Shown: positions 1-12,968, counted from the first letter of the stretch. The stretch: DNA of 64,000 nt from Stutzerimonas stutzeri (GCF_002890915.1 NZ_POUT01000007.1:186001-250000), one strand, 5' to 3'. Notes: generated from the sequence alone by a model not told the origin. Program-made: numbers and translations.

Positions 1-1104
<1,104 letters not shown>

Positions 1105-1144
1105 GTGGCGCGCGCTGGAGGTTCGCTCGGGCCTCGGTGCGGTG

Positions 1145-1223
1145 TTGGGCTTCGCTGCACTCAACCCAACCTACGGCCGATGCCGATCGTAGTTGGGTTG
1201 AGCCGCATAGCGACGAAGTCCAA
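1145..1223. repeat. Inverted dispersed repeat (GTTGGG...CCCAAC type)
   Basis: Copies of a TTGGGCTTCGCTGC / CAACCCAACCTAC element face each other here. The same element recurs at about 40913-41075 and 56706-56764, always between genes. It looks like a pseudomonad intergenic repeat and may act as a transcript-end hairpin. Confidence 0.6.
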
Positions 1224-1296
1224 CGAGTGCGGGGCGTCTGGCGAACCGGGTTCCCACGAGCCAGGCGGTCCGGCCCGGCTCGTGGGATGAATCACT

Positions 1297-2673
<1,377 letters not shown>

Positions 2674-2959
2674 GGGCGGCTCCAGTGGCGTGATTGCCGG
2701 GATACTCCTAGCCTAGACCGCGTGGCCCGTCGATAGTGACAGAGCGGGGACCGTCGGGGGAGCGGCCGGGGATTGGCGGCGAGGCCGTTGCGCACGGCGG
2801 TGGCCGTCTGCTCGGCCTGGTCGATGGCGACCTTCGATCTGCCTGGCGCCGATGGCGTCTTCCCCTGAGGCCGTGCAGCCTGGTGGAAAACGCTCCGCGG
2901 TTTTCCACCCTACGCGCTCCTCCGAGACTCGACGTGGTCCCGCCCTACGGGGGAAGCCC

Positions 2960-4021
2960 CTACGCCAGGTCGGTATCCAGCAGGGCGCCATGGCGGTCGG
3001 CGTATTTCTCGCGGATGTGCAGGATGTCCGGCAGCGCCTGTCGGAATGGCTCGATCAGCGCCGGATCGAAATGCCGGCCGGCCTGCTGCTCGATGTAGTC
3101 CAGTGCATCCTCCACCGCCCAGGCCTTCTTGTAGGGGCGTTCCGAGGTGAGCGCGTCGAACACGTCGGCGATGGCGATGACGCGCGCCATCAGCGGGATT
3201 TCCTCGCCGCGCAGGCCGCGCGGATAGCCGCTGCCGTCCCATTTCTCGTGGTGGCAGAGGGCGATGGTACGGGCCGCCTGCAGCAGCTCGTCGCAGTGGT
3301 TGCCGATGATGTCCGCGCCCATCTGCGCGTGCTGGCGCATGATCGCCCACTCCTCGGCGTCCAGCCTGCCCTGCTTGAGCAGGATGTGGTCCGGCACGCC
3401 GATCTTGCCGACGTCGTGCATCGGCGCGGCGTTGAACAGCATTTCGGTGAAGTTCTCGCCGAAGCCCGCCGCCTGGCTGAGCAGGCGCGAGAAATGGCTC
3501 ATGCGGATGATGTGGTTGCCGGTCTCGTTGTCGCGGAATTCCGCGGCGCGGCCGAGGCGGCGGATGATCTGCAGGCGGCTGTTGTTCAGCTCGGCGGTGC
3601 GCAGGTTGACCAGGCGCGTCAGCTCGCGGGTCTGGTCGTAGAGCGCCAGGTGGGTCTGTACCCGGGCCAGCACCAGGTGCGGGCTGATGGGCTTGGTGAG
3701 GTAGTCCACCGCGCCCAGTTGCAGGCCCTTGCGCTCGTCCTCGATCTCGCTCATGCCGGTGATGAAGATGACCGGGATGGCGCGGGTGTCCGGATTGCGC
3801 TTGAGCCGCTCGCAGATCTGGAAACCGTCCAGCCCCGGCAGCATCACGTCCAGCAGGATCAGGTCCGGCGGGTCCTCGGAGAAGGCGATGCGCAGCGCCT
3901 TCTCGCCGTCGAGGGCGACCCGGGTGCGGTAGAAGGGCGCGAGTACTCTGGTGAGCAGGTCGATGTTCTGCGGCTGATCGTCGACCACGAGGATGGTGCT
4001 GGGCTGTTCGGTTCCGGTCAC
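2960..4021 (-). CDS. Response regulator with HD-GYP phosphodiesterase domain
   Basis: 353 residues. The N-terminal receiver domain (about 1-125) has DD at 14-15 and the phospho-acceptor Asp58 in [10 protein letters not shown]. The C-terminal HD-GYP domain (about 150-335) keeps HD at 202-203 ([11 protein letters not shown]) and [11 protein letters not shown] at 257-267, so it should hydrolyse cyclic di-GMP. It starts at a GTG 3 bp after the hybrid kinase stop, with an AGGGA ribosome site, so the two form a signalling pair. Output would be a change in c-di-GMP, not DNA binding. Confidence 0.92.
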   Translation of the reverse strand: MTGTEQPSTILVVDDQPQNIDLLTRVLAPFYRTRVALDGEKALRIAFSEDPPDLILLDVMLPGLDGFQICERLKRNPDTRAIPVIFITGMSEIEDERKGLQLGAVDYLTKPISPHLVLARVQTHLALYDQTRELTRLVNLRTAELNNSRLQIIRRLGRAAEFRDNETGNHIIRMSHFSRLLSQAAGFGENFTEMLFNAAPMHDVGKIGVPDHILLKQGRLDAEEWAIMRQHAQMGADIIGNHCDELLQAARTIALCHHEKWDGSGYPRGLRGEEIPLMARVIAIADVFDALTSERPYKKAWAVEDALDYIEQQAGRHFDPALIEPFRQALPDILHIREKYADRHGALLDTDLA

Positions 4022-4024
4022 GGT

Positions 4025-7000
4025 CTATCCCTGTCTGTGTGGTTGCGCCGAGGCGACGTGTGCGTCGCGGTTTCCTGTCATTTCGCGGGTGAGCTCCGCC
4101 ACCAGTGCCAGGGCTTCGTCGAACGCGTAGCGCGCGACCAGCCCGTTCAGTTCATCGGCCGTCGCCCTGCGCTGCATGACCCTCAATTGCTCGACGATGC
4201 CCGGCGCCTCGCGCAGCGCGGCGGCATCGTCGGCGCGCAGCAGCGTGGCCAGTCGATCCAGCTGGCCGAGCAGCAGTTGCCGCTCGCCCGCGACCTGCTC
4301 TGGCGGCTCCTCCTGCGCGGGGGGCGGCAGCGCATGATGGATGTCCTCCAGTAGGCGCTCGAGCGTCTGTTCGAGCGCGGCGACGGCCGTGGGGGCGTGC
4401 TGCGGCTGGCGGAGCTGCTGCTCCAGGGTGGCGGCCTGCTCGGCCAGCTGCGCGGCGCCGATGGTCGCGGCGAGCCCCTTGAGCGTGTGGGCGATGCGTG
4501 CGGCGCTGGCGCGATCGTCCTCGGCGAGTGCCTGGCGGATGCGCTCGACGCTGTCGGCCTGGGTTTCGCCGAAGCGCCGGATCAGGTGCTGCAGCAGTGC
4601 CGCGTCGCCGGCCAGGCGGTCGAGGGCCTGCGCCTGTTGCGACAGAGCGGGAATCGCCGGCAGCAAGGCGACGTTCGCCGGCGGCTCGGCGATCGCGGGG
4701 GCCGGTGGCGCCTGGCGTGGCGTGATCCACTGGCGCAGGGTGATGAACAGCCGCTGCACGTCGATCGGTTTGGCGATGTGGGCGTTCATGCCGGCGGCCA
4801 GGCAGCTTTCCTTGTCGCCGGCCATGGCGTTGGCGGTCATCGCCAGCACCGGCAGGTCGAGCAGGCCGAGCTGCTGGCGAATCCGCCGGGTGGCCTCGAA
4901 GCCGTCCATCACCGGCATCTGGCAATCCATCAGGACGCCGTCGTAGTCGCCGTGCAGCAGCATTTCCAAGGCCTGCGCGCCGTGCTCGGCGACATCCACG
5001 TGGATGCCGGCCTGGTCGAGGATGTCCACCGCCATTTCCTGGTTGACCGGGTTGTCCTCGACCAACAGCAGGTGCGCGCCGCGCAGCGCTTCGCGGGCCT
5101 GGCGGTACTCGCTCGCCAGCAGGTTGCGCTGGGGCTGGCGCGCGGCCTGTTTGCCGAAGGCATTGAGGATGGTGTTGAGCAGGATCGAGGGGGTCACCGG
5201 TTTGATCAGGACCGCCTCGATCGGCAGGTCGCCCAGGCTCGCCAGCAATTCGTCGCGGCTGTAGGCGGTGGCCATGACGAACAGCGGTGTCTCGGCCACT
5301 TGGCTGGCGCGGATGTGGCGCACGGCTTCGACGCCGCCCATGCCGGGCATCAGCCAGTCCATGATCACCAGGCGATAGGGGTGGCCCTGCTGCTGGGCGC
5401 GCAGCAGTTCGTCGATGGCGTCTTCGCCGCGGCTGAGGGTGGCCACCACGAAGCCCAGCGAGCCGAGCATGGCGGTGAAGATCTGCCGTGCACTGGCGTT
5501 GTCGTCCACCACCAGGATGCGCATGCCCCTTACGTCCTCGTCGCACACCGGCAGTTCGCGCTGTTCCTGCTGCAGGCCGAAGCGCGCACTGAACCAGAAG
5601 GTACTGCCGGCGCCGGGTGTCGATTCGACGCCGATCGCGCCGTGCATCATTTCCACCAGGCGCTTGCTGATGGTCAGCCCCAGGCCGGTGCCGCCATGGC
5701 GCCGCGAGGTGGACGAGTCGGCCTGGGTGAAGGCCTGGAACAGCTTGCGGCGGTCGTCCTCGGCGATACCGATGCCGGTGTCGCTGACCTCGAAGCGCAG
5801 GCTGACATCCTCTTCACCGAACGCCTCGACGCGGATGGCGACCTTGACCTCACCGTGCTCGGTGAACTTGATGGCATTGCTGAGCAGGTTGAGCAGCACC
5901 TGGCCGAGCCGCAGCTGGTCGCCGACCAGCGCGGTGGGTACGTCGGTGGCGATGTCGAAGAGCAGTTCCAGGCCCTTGTCCTGGGCGTTGATCACCGAGA
6001 GGTCGGCGAGGTTGTGCATGACCTCGTCGAGTTGGAAGTGCGCCTGTTCGAAGGCGAGCTTGCCGGCCTCGATCTTGGAGAAATCGAGGATGTCGTTGAT
6101 GATGCCCAGCAGCCCCTGGGCGGCGCCGTGGACCTTCTCGATGTAGTTGCGCTGGCCGGGGGCGAGGTCGGATTGCAGCGCCAGGTGTGACATGCCGATG
6201 ATGACGTTCATCGGCGTGCGGATCTCGTGGCTCATGTTCGCCAGGAAGTCCGACTTCATCCGCGCCGCCTCCTCGGCCAGCCGGCGGGCTTCGCCGATGA
6301 CGCGTTCCGATTCCTTCTGCGCGCCGATGTCGATCAGGGTGCCGACCAGTCCGCTGATGCGCTGCTCGCTGTCGGTGAAGCTGGCCAGGGAATAGATCAC
6401 CGGATGCACGTGCCCGTCGGCCAGCGGGATCTCCGCCTCGAGGGTGAGCGTGCCGCCCTGGCACAGCAACTCCTGGTTGCGCTCCTGGAAAAAGTCCCGC
6501 TTGTCCGCCGGCAGCCTGATCAGGTCCTGCACGGTCTTGCCGAGCAGGTCGTCCTCGCGTAGCGCGAAGGCGTCGAGGAACGCTTGGTTGAAGCCCAGGT
6601 AACGGCCTTGCACATCCTTGAAGAACACCGGGTAGGGCAGGGTATTGAGCAGCACGCGCTTGAAGTTGAGCTGGTCGGCGATGGTCTGCTCGTAGGCCAT
6701 GCGCTGGCTGACGTCGCGCAGCACGGCGCAGAGGCAGATTCCCTGTTCGTCCAGGTAGGGCATGCGTGTCATGCTCATTTCCAGCGGCAGTTCGCGGCCG
6801 GACTTGGTCTGGCCGATGTAGCTGCCGGCGCGGCTGCCCACCGCGAGGGTGCCGCCGCGCTGCAGGAATGCCTCGCGCATCAGCGCGTGTTTCGTGCGAA
6901 AGCGCGCAGGTACCAGCAGGTCGGCGTCGAGGCCGAGCAGCTCGCCGGGCTGGTAGCCGAACGTCTCATGCATCCTCGGATTGGCCATGAGGATGATGCC

Positions 7001-7864
7001 GCGGTCATCCACGACCACCATGGGGTCTGGCGATGCCTCGATGATGTGGCGGTACCAGGACTCGGTGCTCCTGAGCTTCAGGCGCTGGCTTTCCAGTTCC
7101 GCCATGGTGTTCTGGTAGTCCTGGAGCGCCCGCGAGAGGTTGCCCAGCTCGTTGTTCTCGGCCTGGCTGAAGTCCAGCCCGCGCTCGCCCTGCGCCAGGC
7201 GGTGGGTCTTGCGGGTCAGGTCCTCCAGCGGATCGAGCACCTTGCGCTTGTACAGGTAGAAGAGCGTGACCAGCACCAGCAGGAGGGTCAGCGCCATGGC
7301 CAGCAGGGCTGCCAGCATGGCGTGCTGTACCTTGCGGTTGAGCTGCTCGAGGACGGCGGGCATGCGGTTGCGCATGTTCTGGGCGATGTCGCCGATCAGG
7401 TCGTTGAGCGCCATCTTGTGCTGGCGGTAGCGTGTGCCGTAGATCGTGTCCAGTGCCGTGGTGCCGTCGCCACCTTCGGCGAAGGCGAATACGGCGGCCT
7501 CCATGGCCGTCAGCCTGGCCGAGGCTTGCCGCGCCTGCTCCAGCAGTGCCCGCTCGCTCTCGAGCACCGGATACTGGTGCAGCGTGGCGAGCAGCGGCTC
7601 GCGGCCGCCGAACCGTTCGACGGCTTGCCGATAGGCTTCCAGGTAATGCGGCTGGCGCGTATAGGCGTAGCCTTCGGTGGCATCGGTCAAGGCTTCGTTG
7701 GCGCGCTGGAAGCGGTTTAGCATCTCGCTGGCCCGCTGGAGTTCCAACAAGCCGTCGCGACGCTCCTGCGCCAGGGCGAACGCCAGCAGCACGCTGATGC
7801 AGGCCATGCCTAGCAGGCCCATCACCAGCAGGGAAACGAGGTTGCTGAGCTTTCGAAGCTTCAC
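4025..7864 (-). CDS. Hybrid sensor histidine kinase (HAMP-PAS-PAS-HisKA-REC-REC-HPt)
   Basis: A 1279-residue membrane kinase. In order: transmembrane helix about 10-30, an all-helical periplasmic domain about 32-185, second helix about 186-208, HAMP, two PAS domains (about 270-515), a HisKA domain with phospho-His546 (MSHEIRTP), a HATPase domain with GTGLGLTI, two receiver domains with Asp836 and Asp980, and an HPt domain with His1126 (AHTLKGL). This is a full phosphorelay in one chain, feeding the HD-GYP regulator 3 bp downstream. Start is a GTG followed by MKLRK and a membrane helix; no good ribosome site is visible, so the start is uncertain. The ligand is unknown. Confidence 0.92.
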   Translation of the reverse strand: MKLRKLSNLVSLLVMGLLGMACISVLLAFALAQERRDGLLELQRASEMLNRFQRANEALTDATEGYAYTRQPHYLEAYRQAVERFGGREPLLATLHQYPVLESERALLEQARQASARLTAMEAAVFAFAEGGDGTTALDTIYGTRYRQHKMALNDLIGDIAQNMRNRMPAVLEQLNRKVQHAMLAALLAMALTLLLVLVTLFYLYKRKVLDPLEDLTRKTHRLAQGERGLDFSQAENNELGNLSRALQDYQNTMAELESQRLKLRSTESWYRHIIEASPDPMVVVDDRGIILMANPRMHETFGYQPGELLGLDADLLVPARFRTKHALMREAFLQRGGTLAVGSRAGSYIGQTKSGRELPLEMSMTRMPYLDEQGICLCAVLRDVSQRMAYEQTIADQLNFKRVLLNTLPYPVFFKDVQGRYLGFNQAFLDAFALREDDLLGKTVQDLIRLPADKRDFFQERNQELLCQGGTLTLEAEIPLADGHVHPVIYSLASFTDSEQRISGLVGTLIDIGAQKESERVIGEARRLAEEAARMKSDFLANMSHEIRTPMNVIIGMSHLALQSDLAPGQRNYIEKVHGAAQGLLGIINDILDFSKIEAGKLAFEQAHFQLDEVMHNLADLSVINAQDKGLELLFDIATDVPTALVGDQLRLGQVLLNLLSNAIKFTEHGEVKVAIRVEAFGEEDVSLRFEVSDTGIGIAEDDRRKLFQAFTQADSSTSRRHGGTGLGLTISKRLVEMMHGAIGVESTPGAGSTFWFSARFGLQQEQRELPVCDEDVRGMRILVVDDNASARQIFTAMLGSLGFVVATLSRGEDAIDELLRAQQQGHPYRLVIMDWLMPGMGGVEAVRHIRASQVAETPLFVMATAYSRDELLASLGDLPIEAVLIKPVTPSILLNTILNAFGKQAARQPQRNLLASEYRQAREALRGAHLLLVEDNPVNQEMAVDILDQAGIHVDVAEHGAQALEMLLHGDYDGVLMDCQMPVMDGFEATRRIRQQLGLLDLPVLAMTANAMAGDKESCLAAGMNAHIAKPIDVQRLFITLRQWITPRQAPPAPAIAEPPANVALLPAIPALSQQAQALDRLAGDAALLQHLIRRFGETQADSVERIRQALAEDDRASAARIAHTLKGLAATIGAAQLAEQAATLEQQLRQPQHAPTAVAALEQTLERLLEDIHHALPPPAQEEPPEQVAGERQLLLGQLDRLATLLRADDAAALREAPGIVEQLRVMQRRATADELNGLVARYAFDEALALVAELTREMTGNRDAHVASAQPHRQG

Positions 7865-8343
7865 CGAGGAGGCCCGCCTTTGGATTCAGAGGGTGGTTGG
7901 GCGAGCAACGAGGCCCGTTGCTTCGATGATAGCCACTAGCCAGTCTAGAAGGGCTTTTCACGCCTGCACAGGTCATATACGACTAATGTTGCGCGAGCTG
8001 TGACAGGGCCTTGCGCGGCGGTCTGTTTTGCTATTCGCGCGTCTTGCATGGACTGCTGGCGCAAACGTGAACCAGTCTGCAAGTGCGGGCTGGACATGTG
8101 GCCCCCTGCTTGTACCGGCGTTGCCTATGTCGAACACTTCGCCTCACCTGCGAGCGAGGCCGATGCGCGCTTCGCCTGCAGGGCATTCCAATAAAGGTAG
8201 CCGCCGGTGGACACCGCCGCGAATGAGCTGCCTCCGGTGGACCGCTGCCCGCAGCGCAACGGCTTCATCCATTTCATTTCACTGACCGAATCGGGCGGCG
8301 CTCACGAGGTGCCCAGCTCGATGCATTGCATTTGGGGGAGTCC
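7865..8343. other. 479-bp divergent intergenic region
   Basis: Separates the hybrid kinase (minus) from the TRAP-type binding protein (plus). No convincing gene is seen; short open frames here lack ribosome sites and recognisable sequence. The promoters of both divergent units must lie here, but I could not pick out a clear -35/-10 pair or an FNR box. Confidence 0.5.
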
Positions 8344-9342
8344 ATGTTCAGGTCTTGCGTTACCGCAGCGCTCGCGGCGCTGTATGTTCTGGCCGCTCCG
8401 GCCATGGCCGCCGATGGCGAGCCGGTGGTCATCAAGTTCGCCCACGTGGTGGCGGATGACACGCCCAAGGGCAAGGGCGCCCTGCTGCTGAAGAAGCTGG
8501 TGGAGGAGCGCCTGGCCGGCAAGGTCCGGGTCGAGGTGTACCCGAACTCGACGCTGGTCGGCGATGCCGAGGAAATGCAGGCGCTGTTCGACAACAAGGT
8601 ACAGCTGCTGGCGCCGTCGATGTCCAAGTTCGCGCCCTACACGAAGAAGCTGCAGGTGTTCGACCTGCCCTTCCTGTTCGACGATGCCGAGGCGCTGCAG
8701 CGCTTCCAGAAGCGCGAAACCGCGCGCCAGTTGCTGCGTTCGATGGCCGACTATGGCGTCTACGGCCTGGCCTACTGGAACAACGGCCTGAAGCAGCTTT
8801 CCGCCACCACGGCGCTGCGCACGCCGCAGGATGCCAGCGGCCTGGCGTTCCGTATCCAGCCCTCGCCGGTGCTCGAGGCGCAGTTCGCCGCGGTCGGCGC
8901 CAAGTCGGTGGTGCTGCCGTTCGCCAAGGTCTACGAGTCGCTCAAGGGCGGCGTTGTGCAGGGCGCCGAGAACCCCTGGTCGAACATCCTCAGCCAGAAC
9001 ATGCACAGCGTTCAGCCCTATATCACCGAGAGCAACCACGGCGTGCTGGACTACATGCTGATCACCAACAACGAGTTCTGGTTGAGCATGCCGTTCGCCC
9101 TGCGCTCCGAGCTGGAAGGCATCATTCTCGAAGTGACCCAGGCGGTGAACCGCGAGGCCGCCGCCGTGAACCAGCGCGATCGCGAACGCATTCTCGCCAG
9201 CGGCCGCAGCCAGCTGATCACCCTGACGGCGGAAGAGCGCCAGCTGTGGCGCGACAAGATGCTGCCGGTCTGGAACGCCTACGAGGCGGACATCGGTGCC
9301 GACGTGATCCGCGCGGCGATGACGGTCAACCGCCGGCGCTGA
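8344..9342 (+). CDS. TRAP-type (DctP family) periplasmic solute-binding protein
   Basis: 332 residues with a cleavable signal peptide ending near APAMAAD. The mature protein begins with the DctP-family pattern PVVIKFAHVVADDTPKGKGA and has the conserved core VYPNSTLVGDAEEMQAL, FDLPFLF and GLAYWNNGLKQLSA. Members bind carboxylates in the periplasm for TRAP importers. The start is the ATG at 8344, placed by the GGGGGAG ribosome site at 8334-8340. No DctQ or DctM permease genes follow. It is divergent from the hybrid kinase, so it may serve as a sensory binding protein; that role is inference. Confidence 0.88.
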   Translation: MFRSCVTAALAALYVLAAPAMAADGEPVVIKFAHVVADDTPKGKGALLLKKLVEERLAGKVRVEVYPNSTLVGDAEEMQALFDNKVQLLAPSMSKFAPYTKKLQVFDLPFLFDDAEALQRFQKRETARQLLRSMADYGVYGLAYWNNGLKQLSATTALRTPQDASGLAFRIQPSPVLEAQFAAVGAKSVVLPFAKVYESLKGGVVQGAENPWSNILSQNMHSVQPYITESNHGVLDYMLITNNEFWLSMPFALRSELEGIILEVTQAVNREAAAVNQRDRERILASGRSQLITLTAEERQLWRDKMLPVWNAYEADIGADVIRAAMTVNRRR

Positions 9343-9443
9343 GGCCTTCGCGGCCCGAAGCACTCATCGCCATCCGCCGGCACCGGCTTGCTGGCGATGC
9401 TTCTGCCAGGCGCCGGATCATCCGCCAAGGGGGCGGCACCGCC

Positions 9444-9842
9444 CTATGCTTGCCGGCCGGCATAACAGGCCGGCGAGCTGGGGCGATCCAACCGATCCAG
9501 CTCTTCCTCCAGCCATTCGGCGAGCACTTGTGCGTTGTTGTGCTGTTCGTCGCGGGCGGCATAGATCAACGTCAGCGTGCCACGCTCGGCCGGCTCCAGC
9601 AGCGGCCACCAGTGTTCGGGGTGGGCCGCCAGTTCCGTGCGATAACGCTGGCGGAACTCGGCGAAGGCCAGGCTGCCGCCCTTGAAGGCGCGCCGCAGTT
9701 CGGTCGAGGGCGCCAGCGCCGGTAGCCAGGCGTCCAGCGGCAGGTTTTCCTTGCGGCAGTTGCGTGGCCAGAGCCGGTCCACCAGTACCCGTCTGCCGTC
9801 GCTTGCCGCCGCGGCCTGGTAGGCGCGTTTGCACTGGATCAT
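9444..9842 (-). CDS. DUF488 family protein
   Basis: 132 residues, a usual length. Family features are VLVDRLWPR near residues 19-27, the FRQRYRTEL stretch, and LTLIYAARDEQHNNAQVLAEWL near the C terminus. Function is not established in the family. No partner genes are apparent, and it converges with the binding-protein gene. Confidence 0.85.
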   Translation of the reverse strand: MIQCKRAYQAAAASDGRRVLVDRLWPRNCRKENLPLDAWLPALAPSTELRRAFKGGSLAFAEFRQRYRTELAAHPEHWWPLLEPAERGTLTLIYAARDEQHNNAQVLAEWLEEELDRLDRPSSPACYAGRQA

Positions 9843-9908
9843 GGGTTCGTTCTCTGTGCAGTGGGCTTGCAGCCAGCGTAGGCTAAGCCAGGGCTATCTT
9901 GTGGGTAT

Positions 9909-9942
9909 TTAATACCTTTATGTGCTGTGATTAATACCTTTA
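9909..9942. promoter_or_regulatory. Direct repeat TTAATACCTTTA, two copies 22 bp apart
   Basis: Two identical 12-mers (9909-9920 and 9931-9942) lie in an AT-rich stretch (about 9900-10020) that contrasts with the GC-rich surroundings. A spacing of two helical turns suits a dimeric regulator. The next plus-strand gene starts at 10059. Regulatory function is inferred from spacing only. Confidence 0.4.
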
Positions 9943-10058
9943 CTGTTTGGGTTTTAATGACCGTGAATTTTTCATCTTATTGATTTATAAGGCCTAAATA
10001 GTCGGCACGTTTCCTGAAAAGAATGACTGCGACAACCATTCATTCAAGAGGGCAACAC

Positions 10059-10412
10059 ATGAAAAAGTCGACGGTTCTGTTTGCGGCAGCGGCAATTCTG
10101 GCAAGCAACCTGGCCAGCGCGGACGAAATTCTCGAAGTGCACGAAGATCGCGCGGTGGGCGGTGGCTTCGGCGGGCTCAGCGGCTTTATGCTCGGCGCGG
10201 CGGCGGGCGGGCCGATAGGCGCGCTGGTCGGTGGCGGCGTCGGTTACCTGATGGGGCAGGGCGTGCAGAGTGCCACCGGGCTGGAGCAGACCCTCTACGT
10301 GGTGAAGAAGGATGACGGCAGCACCTCGCGCATCCGCACCTCGGACGGTCGCTTCCTGCAGGGCGAGCATATCGAGCGTGACGGCGCACGGATCACCGCT
10401 GCTGCGAAGTAG
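10059..10412 (+). CDS. Small exported glycine-zipper protein
   Basis: 117 residues. The signal peptide is about 22 residues (ending SNLASA-D). The middle (about 38-75) is a glycine-zipper membrane segment (GGGFGGLSGFMLGAAAGG), followed by a soluble tail with VVKKDDGSTSRIRTSDG. The pattern resembles small envelope proteins of the SlyB/glycine-zipper kind, but the specific family is not recognised. The ATG at 10059 has an AGAGGG ribosome site. The AT-rich upstream region with the direct repeat probably holds its promoter. Confidence 0.7.
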   Translation: MKKSTVLFAAAAILASNLASADEILEVHEDRAVGGGFGGLSGFMLGAAAGGPIGALVGGGVGYLMGQGVQSATGLEQTLYVVKKDDGSTSRIRTSDGRFLQGEHIERDGARITAAAK

Positions 10413-10477
10413 CGGCCGTGCAGGTAGTCTTCCTGCGCCCGCGTACGAAACGGCAACGGACCCTAACGGAGGCCCTG

Positions 10478-10918
10478 ATGAGTTATTCACTGCTGCATGT
10501 GCTGCATCTGCTGGCGGCGATCTTCTTCATCGGTACGCTGTTCTTCGAGGTGATGATCCTCGGACGTATCCGGCGGCAGCTCGGCGAGCAGACCATGCTG
10601 GCGGTGGATCGGGCCGTGGGTGCCCGCTCGCGGGTGGTGCTGCACTGGGTGGTGCTGTTCGTCTACGGCGCCGGCATCGGGCTGGCCTGGTATCACCGCC
10701 AGGCACTGGCCGATCCCTTGGCCAGCAGCTTCGCCACGCTGCTTTCGCTGAAGATCCTGCTGGCGATCGGCGTGTTCGTCAGCTTCGGCCTGGTGGCGAT
10801 CCTGCTGCGCCGCGGGAGCATGACGCCGGCCCGCTACCGAGCGCTCCACTGGGCGATCTTCGCTCAGATGATCGGCATCGTGTTGCTGGCCAAGGGGATG
10901 TTCTACCTGCACTGGTAG
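10478..10918 (+). CDS. Four-helix membrane protein, CopD-like
   Basis: 146 residues, nearly all in four predicted membrane helices (about 5-28, 50-70, 82-105, 122-142). Histidines sit at helix starts (LLHVLHLLAAIFF, ALHWAIF), as in CopD-like and related heme or copper membrane proteins. The ATG at 10478 has an ACGGAGG ribosome site. It lies 65 bp after the glycine-zipper gene and may be co-transcribed. Assignment to CopD is by general resemblance. Confidence 0.6.
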   Translation: MSYSLLHVLHLLAAIFFIGTLFFEVMILGRIRRQLGEQTMLAVDRAVGARSRVVLHWVVLFVYGAGIGLAWYHRQALADPLASSFATLLSLKILLAIGVFVSFGLVAILLRRGSMTPARYRALHWAIFAQMIGIVLLAKGMFYLHW

Positions 10919-11099
10919 GGCGGGCGTATCCTGCCGCACCGTCCTAGCAGGTCCTTCGCGGGCGGTGATGATTTCGGTCAAGAATGGCCGCGCTTTTCGT
11001 GGTGCTGATGGCGAGCGATTCAGCCGCCGCACGCTCGTTGCGTTCGCCGCCACGGCGTCTATGGTGGCTGCATCATTCCCGGATCAGCAGAGGTTCCGC

Positions 11100-12350
11100 A
11101 TGAATTTCGCCTACAGCCCGCGCGTGGAAGCGCTGCGCCAGCAGCTGCGCGCCTTCATGGAGCAGTACATCGTGCCGCGTATCGGCGCCTGGCATGCCGA
11201 GGTCGGCGCCGGCCGCTATCCGGTCTCGTTCATGGAGGACCTCAAGGCCCTGGCCCGTTCCGAGGGGCTGTGGAACCTGTTCCTGCCGTCGTTGCGCGAG
11301 GACGAGCCGGGCATGGGCCTGAGCAACCTGGAATACGCGCCACTGGCGGAGATCATGGGCCGCGTGCACTGGGCTTCCGAGGTGTTCAACTGCAACGCAC
11401 CGGATACCGGCAACATGGAGCTGCTGCACCTGTTCGCCACGCCCGCGCAGCGCGAGCGCTGGCTCAAGCCGCTGCTCGAAGGCGAGATCCGCTCGGCCTT
11501 CGCCATGACCGAACCGGACGTGCCGTCGTCCGACGCCACCAACATCCAGACGCTGATCCAGCGCGACGGCGATGACTACGTGATCAATGGCCGCAAATGG
11601 TTCATCACCAACGCCTCGCATCCCAACTGCCGGCTGCTGATCGTGATGGGCAAGACCGACCCGCAGGCCGACACCCACCACCAGCAGAGCATGATCCTGG
11701 TGCCGTTCGACACGCCCGGCGTCGAGCTGCTGCGCAACATCCCGGTGATGAACCACATCGCCCCGGAAGGCCATAGCGAGCTGCTGCTGCGCAACGTGCG
11801 GGTGCCGGCGAGCAACCTGCTGGGCCAGGAAGGCGACGGTTTCATGATGGCCCAGGCGCGCCTCGGGCCGGGGCGCATTCACCACTGCATGCGCTCGATC
11901 GGCATGGCCGAACTGGCGCTGGAGCTGATGGTCGAGCGTTGCCAGGAGCGCAAGGCGTTCGGCAAGTACCTGCAGCAGTATTCCAACATTGGCGACTGGA
12001 TCGCCGAATCGCGCATCGAGATCGAGCAGGCGCGCCTGTTGGTGCTCAAGACCGCCTGGATGATCGACGAGGTCGGCGCCAAGGCCGCGCGCAAGGAGAT
12101 CGCCATGATCAAGGCGCTGGTGCCGCGCATGCACACCAATGTCGTGGATCGCGCCATCCAGGTCTACGGCGCCATGGGCCTGACCCCGGACACGCCGCTG
12201 GCGGACATGTGGACCGGCGGCCGTGCGCTGCGCTTCGCCGATGGGCCGGACCAGGTGCACCTGCGCAGCATCGCCAGGATGGAGCTCAAGGCCAGCGAAG
12301 CCAGCCGCGGCGCGACCGCGGCCTACCTCACCCCGCCGGGCCGGCACTGA
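11100..12350 (+). CDS. Acyl-CoA dehydrogenase family protein
   Basis: 416 residues. The family core is clear: AMTEPDVPSSDATNIQT (flavin/substrate loop), INGRKWFITNA, LGPGRIHHCMRSIG, the ERKAFGKYL helix, and a C-terminal VYGAMGLTPDTPLADMW region. Such enzymes oxidise acyl-CoA thioesters with FAD in the cytoplasm; the substrate cannot be told. The start is the ATG at 11100 with a CAGAGG ribosome site; the longer open frame upstream is not family-like. It stands alone. Confidence 0.93.
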   Translation: MNFAYSPRVEALRQQLRAFMEQYIVPRIGAWHAEVGAGRYPVSFMEDLKALARSEGLWNLFLPSLREDEPGMGLSNLEYAPLAEIMGRVHWASEVFNCNAPDTGNMELLHLFATPAQRERWLKPLLEGEIRSAFAMTEPDVPSSDATNIQTLIQRDGDDYVINGRKWFITNASHPNCRLLIVMGKTDPQADTHHQQSMILVPFDTPGVELLRNIPVMNHIAPEGHSELLLRNVRVPASNLLGQEGDGFMMAQARLGPGRIHHCMRSIGMAELALELMVERCQERKAFGKYLQQYSNIGDWIAESRIEIEQARLLVLKTAWMIDEVGAKAARKEIAMIKALVPRMHTNVVDRAIQVYGAMGLTPDTPLADMWTGGRALRFADGPDQVHLRSIARMELKASEASRGATAAYLTPPGRH

Positions 12351-12438
12351 GCGGGTCGGCGCCTGGCTCCGGCCGTGCGGCCAGGACAGCTTCGCCGCTG
12401 AAGACGTAGCGGTTGCCGCCGGCGCGCTTGGCTCGGTT

Positions 12439-12562
12439 GCCAGTTCTCCAGCCCATCCGCCGCCAGCCACACCAGAAGTTGCATGGCGACCGCCCTGCCC
12501 GAAGGCAGGGTGGCCTCTTGCTCAGGAGATATTCGTTCAGCCTTTCGTGAGTTTGAGCAGGC
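12439..12562. repeat. 124-bp direct repeat, copy 1
   Basis: Matches 12969-13092 with only two differences that I can see, at an offset of exactly 530 bp. It covers the last codons of the second membrane-protein gene (ending KLTKG) and the sequence beyond it, including the hairpin at 12493-12510. Confidence 0.9.
12493..12510 (-). terminator. Hairpin after second membrane-protein gene
   Basis: A perfect 7-bp stem (CCCTGCC / GGCAGGG), which reads TTCG in the loop on the minus strand. No T-run follows. An identical hairpin lies at 13023-13040 behind the first membrane-protein gene. Function as a transcript end is inferred. Confidence 0.5.
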
Positions 12563-12938
12563 TAACTGCCAGGAGCAGCCAGGCCATGCCGACAAATCCC
12601 AGCCAGGTAGACACGGCCATTAGACGCCGCAGAGAGGGGGGGAAATTTCTAACATCGTCGGCATCGAGTACCCCTTTGCGGACATTGAACGCCGAAAAGA
12701 ACAAGGCCCCGCTGAGCGTGCCAACCAAGTAGAAACGTGAAGCCAGGCTTGTTGTTCCCAAAATGTCCTGCTGCCTGGCCCAGGCGCTGTTCGAAAGCGC
12801 CGAAAGCATGGTGTCGAAGCGGCGACAGGCGATAAAGACGCCAATCGCTACACCAGACAGAGCGATCACGAAGGGGGCCAAAAGGAATGCAATCTGCAAA
12901 TCCAGAGGCCAAGTTTCAAACCAAGTGCTGAAATTCAT
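12537..12938 (-). CDS. Small three-to-four helix membrane protein, candidate immunity paralogue 2
   Basis: 133 residues, with hydrophobic helices at about 14-36, 72-88 and 106-128. It is a paralogue of the protein at 13067-13456: both have LLAPFVI near the N terminus, (A/S)RF or ARY then GA-LFF/LLSGF, a charged segment with NFP, and the same ending LLKLTKG. The ATG has a GGAG ribosome site, 128 bp after the first paralogue. GC content is visibly lower than in neighbouring genes. The immunity role is inferred from position behind the candidate toxin gene. Confidence 0.65.
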   Translation of the reverse strand: MNFSTWFETWPLDLQIAFLLAPFVIALSGVAIGVFIACRRFDTMLSALSNSAWARQQDILGTTSLASRFYLVGTLSGALFFSAFNVRKGVLDADDVRNFPPSLRRLMAVSTWLGFVGMAWLLLAVSLLKLTKG

Positions 12939-12968
12939 TGCTGGCTCCGTTCATAGATCTTTTCCTCG

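Noticed and set aside
7981..8285. Short plus-strand frames before the TRAP binding protein
   Set aside because: No ribosome sites, odd composition and overlapping each other; no recognisable protein.
9246..9725. 159-residue plus-strand frame overlapping the binding-protein end and DUF488 gene
   Set aside because: Overlaps two better genes and looks like a shadow frame.
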